Numbered from the stretch's first letter, positions 26,643 through 35,063 are shown. The stretch: 64,000 bases of DNA from Duganella sp. BJB476 (GCF_003416895.1 NZ_QVIO01000002.1:1-64000), one strand, 5' to 3'. Numbers and translations are program-made. The notes: a model not told the origin generated them from the sequence alone.

Positions 26643-26798
26643 TTAGCCCTTCCGGGACAGGAAAGCGGCGGTCAGCGTCAGGCCGATGACCAGTCCCCCG
26701 ACGACAACCAAGGCGGCCGGCACACTGACCATGCTGACGCCGCCGCCGATCAGCGCCAGGCCGGCGGCCATCGAAGCGTTATAGGTAATTGCATTCAT
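26643..26798 (-). CDS. small membrane protein, 51 aa
   Basis: Start at 26798 (MNAITYNASMAAGLALIGGG), one base after the TerL stop. Two hydrophobic helices fill nearly the whole protein, ending AAFLSRKG. It lies between TerL and portal and ends directly before the portal start. Function unknown. Confidence 0.65.
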   Translation of the reverse strand: MNAITYNASMAAGLALIGGGVSMVSVPAALVVVGGLVIGLTLTAAFLSRKG

Positions 26799-26799
26799 G

Positions 26800-28503
26800 T
26801 CATACCACCAATAAAGTGTAATCGTCAGGCATCTGCGGAGTTCCATCGCCGGACATCGCACGGCCGATACCCATGATCGCCGCCACAATGCCGTCGATCT
26901 TCTGCTCAGGCTTTTCCTTGCGCGGGTAGATGTTGTCCTTGGCATCGAGCTTCGCGACGACGTTGGACGCCATCCAGGTCAGCATCGGATTGCCGTCGTG
27001 GTGCAGGCGGCCGGCCTTGACCGCGCTTTCCAGCTCCTTCATCGGCAGGCTCATGTTCTGGACCGTCTGGCGGAACTCCACCAACTCGGCGCCGTCCTTC
27101 ATCAGCTGCTGCGCCATGTGCGCGGCGCGCCAGGGATCGAAAGCGACCTCGATCGGCTGGTACGTGGTCAGCTGGGCCTCGGTGTGTTCGCGGATCAGGT
27201 CGTAATCGATCTCGGCGCCGTCGTGCTGCTCGAGGAAGCCTTCGATCACCCACTTGCGGTAGGCATCCCGGTTTTTCGGGTCGTTCTCGATTGCGTTCTC
27301 AGGCAGGAAGTATTTGCCGAAAAGATAATAGTGATCCTTGCCGTCGATCCGCTTCTTGAAAACCTGCATGACCACGCAGACGTCCGACGTGCTGGCTAGA
27401 TCCAGCGTGAGCCAGTTCTCGCAGCCAGCGAACTGCTCCGGCCGCAGCGTGTAATCCGCGCAGCGGTTCCAGTCGAGGATGTTCAGCCAGGCCGACTTCG
27501 CCGAGCACCATACGTTCAGGTGCTTGGTCTTGAACCGGGTTTGCTTGGCGGCGCTGTTCACCGCCTGGCGCTGCTGGCTCAGCAGGTACTCGGCATCGAC
27601 CGAGACGCCCATATTCGGGTTCGCCTTGCGCAGCGCCTTCGGATCGTCCCAGGCGTCGCCGTCGTCGATCGTGTACATGATGGCGAAGAGCTCGTCCTCG
27701 ACCATCACGCCCTGCAGCACCTTCTTGCAATCCGTCTCCTGGTCGTAGCACGGGCCGGCGATGTTGAAACCGGCCGTCGTGATCTCAACCATCAGCGGCT
27801 GGTCGCGGGAGCCCATGCCGGTCTCCATCGTGTCGACCAGGTCGGACGTGTCATGTTCGTGGTATTCGTCCACGATCGCGCAGGACGGCGAAGAACCGTC
27901 GCCCGGCTTGCCGATGACCGGCTCGAACCGGCTGCCGTCTTCCGGCGTAACCAGCATTTTGGCCCAGACCTCGGCGCCGATCAGCTCGCGTAGCTCCGGC
28001 GTGCGCTCCACCATCTGCTTGGCCGGGCGGAACACCTCCCAGGCCTGCTTCTCGGTGGTCGCGCCCGAATAGACCTCGGCGCCGAACTCACCGTCGGCGG
28101 CGAACATGTACAGCCCGACACCGGCAGCGATGATCGACTTGCCGTTCTTCCGCGGCACGGCGATGTATGCCTTGCGAAAGCGGCGACGGCCGCATTTCGT
28201 CTTCTTGACCCGATGCTTCCAGCCGAACAGCACGCAGAAGATGAACGACTGCCACGGCTGGAGAACGATCAACTGCTTCTTCTGCCCCCACTTACCCTTC
28301 GTGTGCGGCAGCATCTCGATGAACTGACAGACTAATTCGGCCGCGTCCGGGTCGTATATGAATTTCGCGCGCTGCGACTTGTTGGCTACCAGGTCGTCCA
28401 GGTGACGTTTGCACGCCAGTTGCACCCATGTGCACGCCAATATCTTGCCGGCGACGACATCCCGCGCATATTTGTTGGCTGCATTGACGTGTGGGTGTTC
28501 CAT
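26800..28503 (-). CDS. terL: terminase large subunit, 567 aa
   Basis: DNA-packaging motor and nuclease. The ATPase P-loop is the variant AVPRKNGKS at about residues 115-123, and the Walker B with catalytic Glu is CAIVDEYHEH at about 205-214. The nuclease half carries acidic residues in WLTLDLASTSDVC and EVAFDPWRAAHM. The size and motifs fit the HK97-type cos terminases that work with an HNH protein, which is encoded upstream. Confidence 0.95.
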   Translation of the reverse strand: MEHPHVNAANKYARDVVAGKILACTWVQLACKRHLDDLVANKSQRAKFIYDPDAAELVCQFIEMLPHTKGKWGQKKQLIVLQPWQSFIFCVLFGWKHRVKKTKCGRRRFRKAYIAVPRKNGKSIIAAGVGLYMFAADGEFGAEVYSGATTEKQAWEVFRPAKQMVERTPELRELIGAEVWAKMLVTPEDGSRFEPVIGKPGDGSSPSCAIVDEYHEHDTSDLVDTMETGMGSRDQPLMVEITTAGFNIAGPCYDQETDCKKVLQGVMVEDELFAIMYTIDDGDAWDDPKALRKANPNMGVSVDAEYLLSQQRQAVNSAAKQTRFKTKHLNVWCSAKSAWLNILDWNRCADYTLRPEQFAGCENWLTLDLASTSDVCVVMQVFKKRIDGKDHYYLFGKYFLPENAIENDPKNRDAYRKWVIEGFLEQHDGAEIDYDLIREHTEAQLTTYQPIEVAFDPWRAAHMAQQLMKDGAELVEFRQTVQNMSLPMKELESAVKAGRLHHDGNPMLTWMASNVVAKLDAKDNIYPRKEKPEQKIDGIVAAIMGIGRAMSGDGTPQMPDDYTLLVV

Positions 28504-28511
28504 GCGCTACC

Positions 28512-29009
28512 TCATTCAGCACCCTTCTTCTTGATGAGTTTGGCGAATGGGTTATCTTCCTTTTTTTTGCCAACACCAGTAAGACGAGCTCGGCTGCCGG
28601 GGTCCAGGCCCAGCATCGCGCCGAAGGTCGCAAACTGCCTGGCCGATTCGTTGATCACGGTGAGAGCTGGGTTCTTGATCGGACCGCCGGTTGCACCCTC
28701 GACCACAACACCATTTTTTGCCACGTCGATGGCGGCCATCCGCCAATTACCATATGCCATGCAGAACGCTTCAACGTTATGCAGATCTGTCACCTGCAGG
28801 ATTTTTTGCTTGCACAGCAGCGGGGTGACGCGAAGCCACATGTCTCGGGCGGTACCGACAATCCACTCCGGCGGATCGATGTTGACCACCATCCCGAAAT
28901 CGGGTTCGTCGTCATTGAGCGCTCGCTTCCCCGGATTGCCGGCGGCCTTCTTCCGGGCGGTCGGCTTGGCTTTTCGACCACGCCCCGGAATAGTTGCAAT
29001 TCCGCTCAT
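28512..29009 (-). CDS. terS: terminase small subunit, P27 family, 165 aa
   Basis: P27-type small terminase: AAGNPGKRAL near residue 30, then a helical core (ARDMWLRVTPLLCKQKILQV, EAFCMAYGNWRMA) and ESARQFATFGAMLGLDPGSR. It recognises the packaging site and recruits TerL, which starts 8 nt after its stop. A basic N-terminus may contact DNA. Confidence 0.92.
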   Translation of the reverse strand: MSGIATIPGRGRKAKPTARKKAAGNPGKRALNDDEPDFGMVVNIDPPEWIVGTARDMWLRVTPLLCKQKILQVTDLHNVEAFCMAYGNWRMAAIDVAKNGVVVEGATGGPIKNPALTVINESARQFATFGAMLGLDPGSRARLTGVGKKKEDNPFAKLIKKKGAE

Positions 29010-29239
29010 AAACGTCCTTGCCTTACTGATTTCCTCTGAGAAACCGTTTTAACTTTTAATTTCGCGGAAATAAAAAAAAGCTTGCATGGCCGGTCTTTTC
29101 GACGGTCTGCCGCAGGGATTTGCATCCCCCTCCCCCTCTGGGAATGCCCAGCATGCCATCCGCAAGGCTCACCACGCATCGATCACGACCAAGCGCGCCG
29201 CCTGAGCAGCTTACGGAACAAACACGTCCAAACAGCGTT
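29010..29239. other. intergenic region before terS, candidate cos site
   Basis: A 230-bp gap inside an otherwise tightly packed late operon, between the HNH/hypothetical pair and terS. Phages that pair an HNH nuclease with P27 TerS and HK97-like TerL carry cos in this place. The stretch holds a pyrimidine-rich tract (CCCCCTCCCCCTC near 29130) and an A-run but no gene. The exact cut site cannot be read from the sequence alone. Confidence 0.45.
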
Positions 29240-29779
29240 CTATGGCTCTGGCTGGGCCGTGACTTCGGTAATCGTTTTGGTCGTGATGACTATCGCCCCG
29301 CCTGGCTGCACATCGGCCACGCGGAACCACCTTCCCTCTGGCTGCACGGTGAGCATGTGCGTAAGTGCTTCGCCACTGATCGGATGACCATCCACCGTTA
29401 CCACGTCACGTGAGTCATCGATCTGGATTCGGCGAGACAGCTTTGGGTGCTGCTTCTCCCACTCGGATACCAGGCGCGGATCATGCCGTGCCGGCGGCGG
29501 CACTGGCGGTGGTGGCACGCGCTGCATCTCCGGAATGCTGATGCCCCAGCCGAGGACGCGGGCACGTGTGTCGTGTGGGCTGGACTTCAGCGGCTTGCAT
29601 TCGGCTACGGGAGGCGGTGGATTCCGAAGCGGAGGAACTTGCCCCAACCGGGGCCAAACCACGGCCGGGATGTGCGCAGCGCAATGGCGGCAGGTTCTGG
29701 CTGAGGCGATGTCTGCCTCGAACCCATGCACCACCCATTCGTGTCCGACGATCATGCACTTGATACGTTTGAGGTTCAT
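29240..29779 (-). CDS. hypothetical phage protein, 179 aa
   Basis: Start at 29779 (MNLKRIKCMIVGHEWVVHG), overlapping the HNH stop by ATGA. The N-terminus carries a small zinc-binding-like set (CMIVGHEW ... CRHC), then a proline-rich linker (VPPPPVPPPARHD) and a C-terminal SRRIQIDDSRDVVTVDGHPI domain. No known family. It sits between the HNH and terS genes, so a packaging role is possible. Confidence 0.6.
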   Translation of the reverse strand: MNLKRIKCMIVGHEWVVHGFEADIASARTCRHCAAHIPAVVWPRLGQVPPLRNPPPPVAECKPLKSSPHDTRARVLGWGISIPEMQRVPPPPVPPPARHDPRLVSEWEKQHPKLSRRIQIDDSRDVVTVDGHPISGEALTHMLTVQPEGRWFRVADVQPGGAIVITTKTITEVTAQPEP

Positions 29780-30246
29780 CTGTCCGCCTTTTCTTCCGCC
29801 TGCTTCACGCTGTCGTGGCAAGGCTTGCACAACGACTGCCAGTTGTTCTCGCTATCCCAGAACAGCGCCTTGGCCCTTGCGATCCTCGCCTCATCACCGC
29901 TGTCGAGCGCTTCCTTCAGCTTGTGAGCGATGATGTGATCGACCACGTTGGCCGCCTGCACTCGGCCGGCACGCATGCAGTACACGCACAGTGGGTACTT
30001 GCGCAGCCATGCAGCCCTGGCCTTGGTCCAGGCGCTGGTGTAGCCACGCTCCTGAGCCGTGCCGCGCTGCTCGTCCTCGTCCTTGCGCTTGGCCTTCAGG
30101 TGCTTGTCGCAGTAGCCAGGCTCTGCGATGGTCTTGCCGCAGCCTGCTTGGCGGCAGATGGACTTAGGGCGCGGCGGCACAGCTAGCCAACGCTGTGATC
30201 GGTCAGGCGCACAGCGGTACCATCGCCGAGGCCAGCAGCGCATCAC
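29776..30246 (-). CDS. phage HNH endonuclease, up to 156 aa
   Basis: HNH nuclease of the kind encoded next to terminases: CVYCMRAGRVQAANVVDHII (Cys pair and first His), then the Asn and second His in SENNWQSLCKPCHDSVKQ. A zinc ribbon near the N-terminus (CRQAGCGKT...GYCDKH) resembles the fused treble clef of this group. Such proteins stimulate TerL cleavage at cos. The start is uncertain, because the given start overlaps the previous gene by 44 nt and a GTG near 30180 is also possible. Confidence 0.85.
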   Translation of the reverse strand: MMRCWPRRWYRCAPDRSQRWLAVPPRPKSICRQAGCGKTIAEPGYCDKHLKAKRKDEDEQRGTAQERGYTSAWTKARAAWLRKYPLCVYCMRAGRVQAANVVDHIIAHKLKEALDSGDEARIARAKALFWDSENNWQSLCKPCHDSVKQAEEKADR

Positions 30247-31921
30247 ACGCAGGCGTCAGGTGCAGACCGTCCGCGTAGTAGGCAGTGTTGGCAGGCGCAG
30301 CCAGCGGCGAATACTGCAGCGGGTCCAGAATCGCATTGCACCCCATGCCGGCAGGCCCAGCAGCAGCGACCAGCCCGCGCAAGATTGGTAACTGGGTATT
30401 GACGGAGTTCGTAGTGCTGGTGGTGGCGAGCTCGTTGATCAGCACCACGCGCCATCCGGCTGACTTCAATGGCGCCAGACTGGCCTGTATCGATGCGACC
30501 ATCTGCGCTGGGGTGGCGCCGGCTGAGCCATCATTCACGCTGGCCAAATAGAACACTGTATTCTTGACGTTCGGGTTGAACATCGAGACGATGGTCGGGA
30601 TCTGGTTCGCCAAGATCTGGGCATTGGTGTAGCCGCCGTTCCCCATGCCGATCACACGCGCGACCTTGCCGAGACGAGATGCGAGCTGGAGCGCAAGCGA
30701 GTCGAAGCGCTTGTTCGTTGGCTGAGCGGACGAGGTGCGGCTGTCGCCGCAGAGCACGATCTGGTCGAGCGCTTGCGGGCGGATATCGAAACGGGCGTAG
30801 GATGCCTGGCGCAGGCGGGCCTGCTGCGTGGTGCTCAGCGCGACATTGGCCACGGCGAACGCCACCATGCGGTGTGAGCCAACCTGGTCGTTAGCTGACG
30901 GGTCGTAGGTGAACAACCAGCCGCTGGTGTAGACCGCGGTGTCGTTGGTGGTCGTCGCGACGCCCACGCTCTCGTTGACCGACAGGTAAGTATTCGCAGT
31001 TGCAGAGACGGTGACGACTACGGATGGCTGCGAGTCAACGAACTGATCCGGAGAATGGTTGCATTTTGCAAACCCGCGCCAGACGTTGAACTTGCCGTTG
31101 ACGCCAGCTATCGCGCTGCAGAAGCGGCGGTCTGCGGTCGTTGCATTCGTGTTGTCGCCCAGGGCATACAGAGCTGGCAGGCCGTTGCTGGCCGAGGAGA
31201 CACCGCGACCAATGGTGAGCGTGCTGTAGGCATTTCCGACAACGCCGTAGCCCGAGCTAAGCGCGCCGGTGGTGATGACGCCGACCGGCGCCTTCAGCGT
31301 GCGTGGTGCGCCAGCGTATGGGCCATTCGTCGCCAGGCAATAGCGACCGAGGGCGTCGTCGAAGGTCACATACGGCGCTGGGTACGAGGCAGACTTGACG
31401 TAGTGGTTGCCGGCGCCAGACTGGTCGTAGAGTTTGGTGCAGGTGACGTCGGTGCCGGCGTCAGCCTGCGCAATCGCGCTCTGCAAGGCGATCACATCAA
31501 TCTCACCCGAGGCCAGGATATTGATCGTGAAGGTCGTCGGCGTCGTAGCGATGGTCACGCTGATGTCGACCGCCGCGCCGGTGTAGCCCGCCTTCATGGC
31601 GACGAAGCCGCCGGCGAAGATCGTATTGGTGGTGCCGACGATGTCGGTGAAGCATCCGCCGGGGACTGGCAACTCGCCCCAAGCCGCCGACGTGGCGTCC
31701 GGTGCCGCGACTGGCTGCCAGATCTTGCCGAGTGCCTGCCAGATGGAAGAAGACGTGAAACCACGTGCTGCGTGGTCCGTCACATCAGGTGGCCGCGCCA
31801 GTGTACGTTGCGCGAGCGCATAGGTCTTATTGGATGGTCCTACCAGGCTTGTTCCGTCTGAAGAAACCCGCGCCAAGCCGGCCGCAATAGCTTCCTGAAC
31901 GATGGCCGCAATTTTTCGCAT
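30203..31921 (-). CDS. tail spike with C-terminal SGNH esterase domain, 572 aa
   Basis: Predicted receptor-binding or depolymerising spike. The middle part (about residues 140-230) resembles the sugar-binding/arabinofuranosidase-B-like fold (CTKLYDQSGAGNHYVKSA). The C-terminal 190 residues carry the SGNH-hydrolase blocks: LCGDSRTSS (block I Ser), GMGNGGYTN (Gly), ASVNDG (Asn) and YYADGLHLTP (Asp-His). This suggests O-deacetylation of host surface polysaccharide. The N-terminus would attach to the tail. It lies upstream of the terminase genes, away from the other tail genes. Confidence 0.8.
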   Translation of the reverse strand: MRKIAAIVQEAIAAGLARVSSDGTSLVGPSNKTYALAQRTLARPPDVTDHAARGFTSSSIWQALGKIWQPVAAPDATSAAWGELPVPGGCFTDIVGTTNTIFAGGFVAMKAGYTGAAVDISVTIATTPTTFTINILASGEIDVIALQSAIAQADAGTDVTCTKLYDQSGAGNHYVKSASYPAPYVTFDDALGRYCLATNGPYAGAPRTLKAPVGVITTGALSSGYGVVGNAYSTLTIGRGVSSASNGLPALYALGDNTNATTADRRFCSAIAGVNGKFNVWRGFAKCNHSPDQFVDSQPSVVVTVSATANTYLSVNESVGVATTTNDTAVYTSGWLFTYDPSANDQVGSHRMVAFAVANVALSTTQQARLRQASYARFDIRPQALDQIVLCGDSRTSSAQPTNKRFDSLALQLASRLGKVARVIGMGNGGYTNAQILANQIPTIVSMFNPNVKNTVFYLASVNDGSAGATPAQMVASIQASLAPLKSAGWRVVLINELATTSTTNSVNTQLPILRGLVAAAGPAGMGCNAILDPLQYSPLAAPANTAYYADGLHLTPACDALLASAMVPLCA

Positions 31922-31930
31922 TTGTGGGCC

Positions 31931-32155
31931 TTATGCGTATGCCAAGCTGGTGCGGTTATCCCAGACGTTGTCATAGCCAACATCGCCGTCGGCGTACTTA
32001 AACGTTTGCGCAGTGCCGCTGACACTCATGCGCTGGATTTGCCATGCAGCTGCCGAAGTAGCAGTGCCAGGTGAGGCATTGCCAAAGTACGTATTGCCAT
32101 CGCCATTCGCATCGACAATCTGGACGTTTGCGGCGTCGAATGTTGGACCGGGCAT
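31931..32155 (-). CDS. small tail-spike-associated protein, 74 aa
   Basis: Start at 32155 (MPGPTFDAANVQIVDANGDG). Beta-rich, with AAWQIQRMSVSGTAQTFKYA and a C-terminal DNVWDNRTSLAYA, a pattern found in small proteins encoded beside phage fibres. It ends 9 nt before the spike gene and a terminator precedes it, so the pair probably forms its own late transcript. Confidence 0.65.
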   Translation of the reverse strand: MPGPTFDAANVQIVDANGDGNTYFGNASPGTATSAAAWQIQRMSVSGTAQTFKYADGDVGYDNVWDNRTSLAYA

Positions 32156-32165
32156 GTAGACCTCA

Positions 32166-32200
32166 AATAAAAAAGCCCCGCGATCTTTCGAAGGCGAGGC
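32166..32200 (-). terminator. intrinsic terminator, leftward
   Basis: Minus strand: GCCTCGC, a 12-nt loop, GCGGGGC and a T-run of six. It lies just upstream of the tail-spike pair, so it would end transcripts from the small genes at 32.3-32.8 kb. Confidence 0.65.
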
Positions 32201-32335
32201 GAAGGCCGACGCTTGTGGCGTCGGCGGAGACACTTAAATTCGTGAGCGCGTTTCGTGCGCAGCCCGGCATGCCTTAACTTGGGCGCCTGCATGCACCAAC
32301 GGCGGATGAACGCGCGGGATTGCGCGCCGCTACCG

Positions 32336-32500
32336 TCATTCTGGGTCGGTCTGATCCGGACGGCGATTCTGCGGCAGCATGAACCAGCCGAGCTGCCTGC
32401 GGATTTCATCGCCGGTTGGTGGCGGGTCCAGCGGTGCATGCGTGCGACGCTCCATGTACTCGCGCACCGTCTCTTTCGTCGGGTGGGTCGTATTGGTCAT
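32336..32500 (-). CDS. 54-aa phage protein with THPTK motif
   Basis: A small gene (ATG 32500, TGA 32336). The product begins MTNTTHPTKETVREYMERR and has EIRRQLGWFML near the end. It is clearly related to the 49-aa product at 51089-51238 (MTQTTHPTKQQVRDLM ... FRQQLGWNLL). Two copies in one prophage, on opposite strands and in different operons, support a real gene. Function unknown; predicted helical and soluble. Confidence 0.7.
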   Translation of the reverse strand: MTNTTHPTKETVREYMERRTHAPLDPPPTGDEIRRQLGWFMLPQNRRPDQTDPE

Positions 32501-32533
32501 GGATACCTCGCGAGTAGCTGGGCTGCGTTCTGG

Positions 32534-32776
32534 TTATTTCCCGGCGGGTCGCTTGTCGAGGCCCTGTTCAGCGAGTACCGCCGCGACGTCGTCGACGTGC
32601 AGGCAGTCGCACATGCAGGCGTAGTCGTTGGGCGGCTGAACCACCGCGATATTGCCGTTGCAGTAGTCGTTGCCCGGCGTTGCGCTGTGCAGCACGCCGT
32701 AGGAGACGACCTTGCCGCCTTCCAGCCTCACGATCTTGTCGCCATTCTTTGCCTCGCGGCCATTGCGGTAGTGCAT
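32534..32776 (-). CDS. conserved small phage protein, 80 aa
   Basis: Start at 32776 (MHYRNGREAKNGDKIVRLEG). The N-terminal part resembles short beta-barrel phage proteins with a GDKIV motif. Cysteines in DYCNGNIAVVQ and ACMCDCLHVDD could bind metal. It lies between two terminators with the THPTK gene. Function unknown. Confidence 0.6.
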   Translation of the reverse strand: MHYRNGREAKNGDKIVRLEGGKVVSYGVLHSATPGNDYCNGNIAVVQPPNDYACMCDCLHVDDVAAVLAEQGLDKRPAGK

Positions 32777-32816
32777 GTCGATTACCTCGTTTGATTGGCG
32801 GAGCGCCGCCAGAATA

Positions 32817-32840
32817 GAAAAAGCCACCGCAAGGGTGGCT
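32817..32840 (-). terminator. intrinsic terminator, leftward
   Basis: Minus strand: AGCCACC, a 5-nt loop, GGTGGCT and a run of T. It would separate the transcript of the late regulator from the small genes downstream; together with 32166-32200 it is a plausible target for antitermination. Confidence 0.75.
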
Positions 32841-32928
32841 TCGGGCTGCTCCAGAGCTATCTGCAAAGTGAGCTAAATCGGTAGAGTCAATTTTTCAGAC
32901 TACCAAAACTGAGGCTATTTTCGCCCAA

Positions 32929-32977
32929 AGTGTAAAGGCATGTCACGGCCTATTTTGTCTAAGCTGGCCTTTACACT
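32929..32977. repeat. 11-bp perfect inverted repeat downstream of the late regulator
   Basis: AGTGTAAAGGC (32929-32939) and GCCTTTACACT (32967-32977) are exact inverted copies 27 bp apart. The right arm overlaps the stop codon of the HTH regulator gene. It could be a binding site for that regulator ahead of the late genes, or a weak terminator with a large loop; there is no T-run right after it. Confidence 0.55.
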
Positions 32978-33392
32978 AATTCGGAGGTGTCGGCGACTCT
33001 GGTTCGACCGCAACCGTCGCAGTGACGTGCGCCTTCTTCAAGCTCTGCGCCAGAATAAAAGCCCTGCGCGCGAACGACTTCACACGGTTGTAGTAGGTCG
33101 GGCGGCTGATACCCAATTTGTCAGCCAAGCGCTTCACGTTGTCGGCCTGCTCCACATAGAACAGGTTGAAGCACACCATCGCATCGCGGTGATCCTTCAT
33201 GTCGGCCAGCGTGTGAATCGCCATATTGAAGAACTGCATGTCCGGGTCGAGCCGCGCATTCGGCGGCAGGCCAGTCTTACTGGGCTGCATCGCCGCCAGT
33301 GCCGACTTGCCACCAGGCGCTATGTAGTAGCGGCGCGTGTAGCACCAATGCACCCAGTCCAAGCAGTATTGATTCAGCAGGCGATCATCCAT
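32976..33392 (-). CDS. putative late-gene regulator with HTH (Q/RinA/ArpU-like), 138 aa
   Basis: Helical protein with a C-terminal helix-turn-helix (ADNVKRLADKLGISRPTYYN, about residues 84-103) and a basic following helix. Size, HTH type and location, as the last early gene before the late operon, match phage late regulators of the antiterminator-Q or RinA/ArpU type. Whether it activates initiation or antitermination cannot be told. The inverted repeat and terminators directly downstream are candidate targets. Confidence 0.65.
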   Translation of the reverse strand: MDDRLLNQYCLDWVHWCYTRRYYIAPGGKSALAAMQPSKTGLPPNARLDPDMQFFNMAIHTLADMKDHRDAMVCFNLFYVEQADNVKRLADKLGISRPTYYNRVKSFARRAFILAQSLKKAHVTATVAVEPESPTPPN

Positions 33393-33461
33393 GGGCGCGC
33401 TCCGGTTGTAAAGCCAAAGGTTAACACAGCAAAATCAAAAATGAATTGGTGAAACGTACAA

Positions 33462-33656
33462 CTATCGCCATTTCTTATTCACCTTTGGTGGCCTGGGTTT
33501 CTTTCGCACCGGCTTCACTTTCTCGGCCGCCATCTGCACACTTTGCGCAGGGTCGCGGTAGGCTGCTGCCGGCAGCGCGCGGCTCGGCTCGGGGGCGCGG
33601 CGCGCTGGCGCCAGCAGGACGGCCAAGTACTCCTCCGGAGACATCGGCGCGCTCAT
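33462..33656 (-). CDS. small basic hypothetical protein, 64 aa
   Basis: Starts by ATGA overlap with the gene upstream. The N-terminus MSAPMSPEEYLAVLL is helical, and the C-terminal third is lysine/proline-rich (VRKKPRPPKVNKKW) and would bind nucleic acid non-specifically. No family recognised. Confidence 0.5.
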   Translation of the reverse strand: MSAPMSPEEYLAVLLAPARRAPEPSRALPAAAYRDPAQSVQMAAEKVKPVRKKPRPPKVNKKWR

Positions 33657-34078
33657 ACCCGCAGCACTCCGGTCCGGTCGAACTCGGCCAGCGCCGCCGA
33701 CGCCGCGCGGCTGATGTCGACGTTCGGCACCGCCCGCAGGTAGACCATCGTCTTACCGATGCCGTCGCGCAGCACCCGCATCTCGTCACCATTGACACCG
33801 AACTTGCCCAGGCGCTGCGCCCGCGCCTGAATCTCGGCGATAGCCTGGACCATGTCGTTGGCGATCGGTAGAATCTCGTGGCCGTCAGGTGCAATGCGAC
33901 GCACCATGTCGGCGTTCGATAGCAGGTCGTAGATATGCTGCTCGTCCAGGTGAGCCATGCCCAGCGCTACGCTGGCCTGAAAGCCAGGCATCTCGAAGGC
34001 AATGGCCTTGCGCATGCCGAGCGGCAGTACGCAGGGCTTCGGCCGGTATGCCTTCCGAGGTTTCTTTGTTTTAGCCAT
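33653..34078 (-). CDS. conserved phage hypothetical, 141 aa
   Basis: Start at 34078 (MAKTKKPRKAYRPKPCVLPL). Basic N-terminus followed by a helical domain (SVALGMAHLDEQHIYDLLSN, then GDEMRVLRDGIGKTMVYLRA). No enzymatic motif. It forms a two-gene unit with the 64-aa protein just upstream of the late regulator gene. Confidence 0.6.
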   Translation of the reverse strand: MAKTKKPRKAYRPKPCVLPLGMRKAIAFEMPGFQASVALGMAHLDEQHIYDLLSNADMVRRIAPDGHEILPIANDMVQAIAEIQARAQRLGKFGVNGDEMRVLRDGIGKTMVYLRAVPNVDISRAASAALAEFDRTGVLRV

Positions 34079-34115
34079 CTGTCCAATCTCCTGAAATTGC
34101 AGTTCACATACCAAT

Positions 34116-34190
34116 TACCGATGATTCATAATAATCATGGAGTGGCGTACCTAAAGGCGATATACGAAGTCGCTCGCCACTTTCTCGCCA
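34116..34190. repeat. bipartite repeat, copy 1
   Basis: Two conserved blocks: TACCGATGA followed by an ATAATCAT core (34116-34141), then TCGCCACTTTCTCGCC (to 34189). The same two blocks with almost the same spacing occur at 35677-35751. This copy lies in the gap upstream of a leftward gene. It may be a regulatory element or a remnant of a duplication. Confidence 0.55.
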
Positions 34191-34227
34191 TGAGGTCGCA
34201 TTTTTACGTGAGGCACTCATATCGCAT

Positions 34228-34809
34228 TCATGAAGAGCTGGCCTTGGATTGGCGCTGTCTTACGGTCCCAGAAGGCATGCGAAGGCCGTGAATCTTTGCG
34301 CCCGGCCGGCCGGCGCGGTCGCAGATGACATCCATGGCCTCGGCCATCCGTGTCCACCAGGCCGATGTACCGATCTTGGCGTACTCGCCCGAGCTGCCGA
34401 GGCAGATGCGCGGCCAGCCTGCGACCAGCCGATCAAGGCGCTCCAGCGATTCGTGCAGGTGCCATACTGGCGCGCCTACGTGTGGCGCCGACTCGCGCCA
34501 AGGCCATTCGTCCAGCAGCGCGTCGTTCGCCGCTTCATCGCCGTCGATCACATCAGGGATGACCGCGAAATCGAAGTTCGGGTACCGGTGCAACTCAGCG
34601 ATCCACTCGTAGTACTCGGACCAGTCGAGCACCGGCGCGCCGCTGCGCCAGGCCGAGAACGCGCCGTTATCGAGCGCGAACGACTGCGCTACTTCCAGCG
34701 CGATGGTCAACTGCTCCGGGTGACGGAACGACACGAAGGCATGGCCGGAGCTGACCGCGCGCACGGCAGCTGTCGCAGGCGTGATCGGCAAGCCGTGATA
34801 ATGAATCAT
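34228..34809 (-). CDS. tRNA-guanine transglycosylase/DpdA-like protein, 193 aa
   Basis: Start at 34809 (MIHYHGLPITPATAAV) by ATGA overlap with the DUF7220 gene. TIM-barrel-like motifs of the phage TGT-like group are visible: FALDNGAFSAWRSG, FDFAVIPDVIDGD, WHLHESLERLDRLV and LGSSGEYAKIG...KIHGLRM. Related proteins insert or exchange deazaguanine bases, but homology is judged by eye only. The C-terminus after HGLRM is short and unlike the usual ending, so the gene may be truncated or frameshifted there. Confidence 0.55.
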   Translation of the reverse strand: MIHYHGLPITPATAAVRAVSSGHAFVSFRHPEQLTIALEVAQSFALDNGAFSAWRSGAPVLDWSEYYEWIAELHRYPNFDFAVIPDVIDGDEAANDALLDEWPWRESAPHVGAPVWHLHESLERLDRLVAGWPRICLGSSGEYAKIGTSAWWTRMAEAMDVICDRAGRPGAKIHGLRMPSGTVRQRQSKASSS

Positions 34810-35063
34810 CTCGCACTCCGTGTGAGGGCGGATGCTGCTGCCTGCGCCATGTGGTGCAATTTTGCGTTGAACCAACGGCGGATGCAGTAGGAGCGCACTA
34901 CGCTAATCACCGTGTAGACGAGCCCCAAAGCGAGGTTGGCGCCGGCCGTGATGTGGAAGCCGAAAAGCGGGAAGATGAACATGTTGGCAGTGAAGTTGAT
35001 CGAGAAGCCGACCACCACGTTGATGAGGGACTCAATCAGCGAGCCGAGGCGGGTTTGGTTCAT
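34806..35063 (-). CDS. DUF7220 family membrane protein, 85 aa
   Basis: Matches the DUF7220 pattern: MNQTRLGSLIESLINVVVGF, two transmembrane helices, then YTVISVVRSYCIRRWFNAKL. Small inner-membrane protein common in phages of proteobacteria. It overlaps both neighbours by ATGA. Function unknown. Confidence 0.85.
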   Translation of the reverse strand: MNQTRLGSLIESLINVVVGFSINFTANMFIFPLFGFHITAGANLALGLVYTVISVVRSYCIRRWFNAKLHHMAQAAASALTRSAR

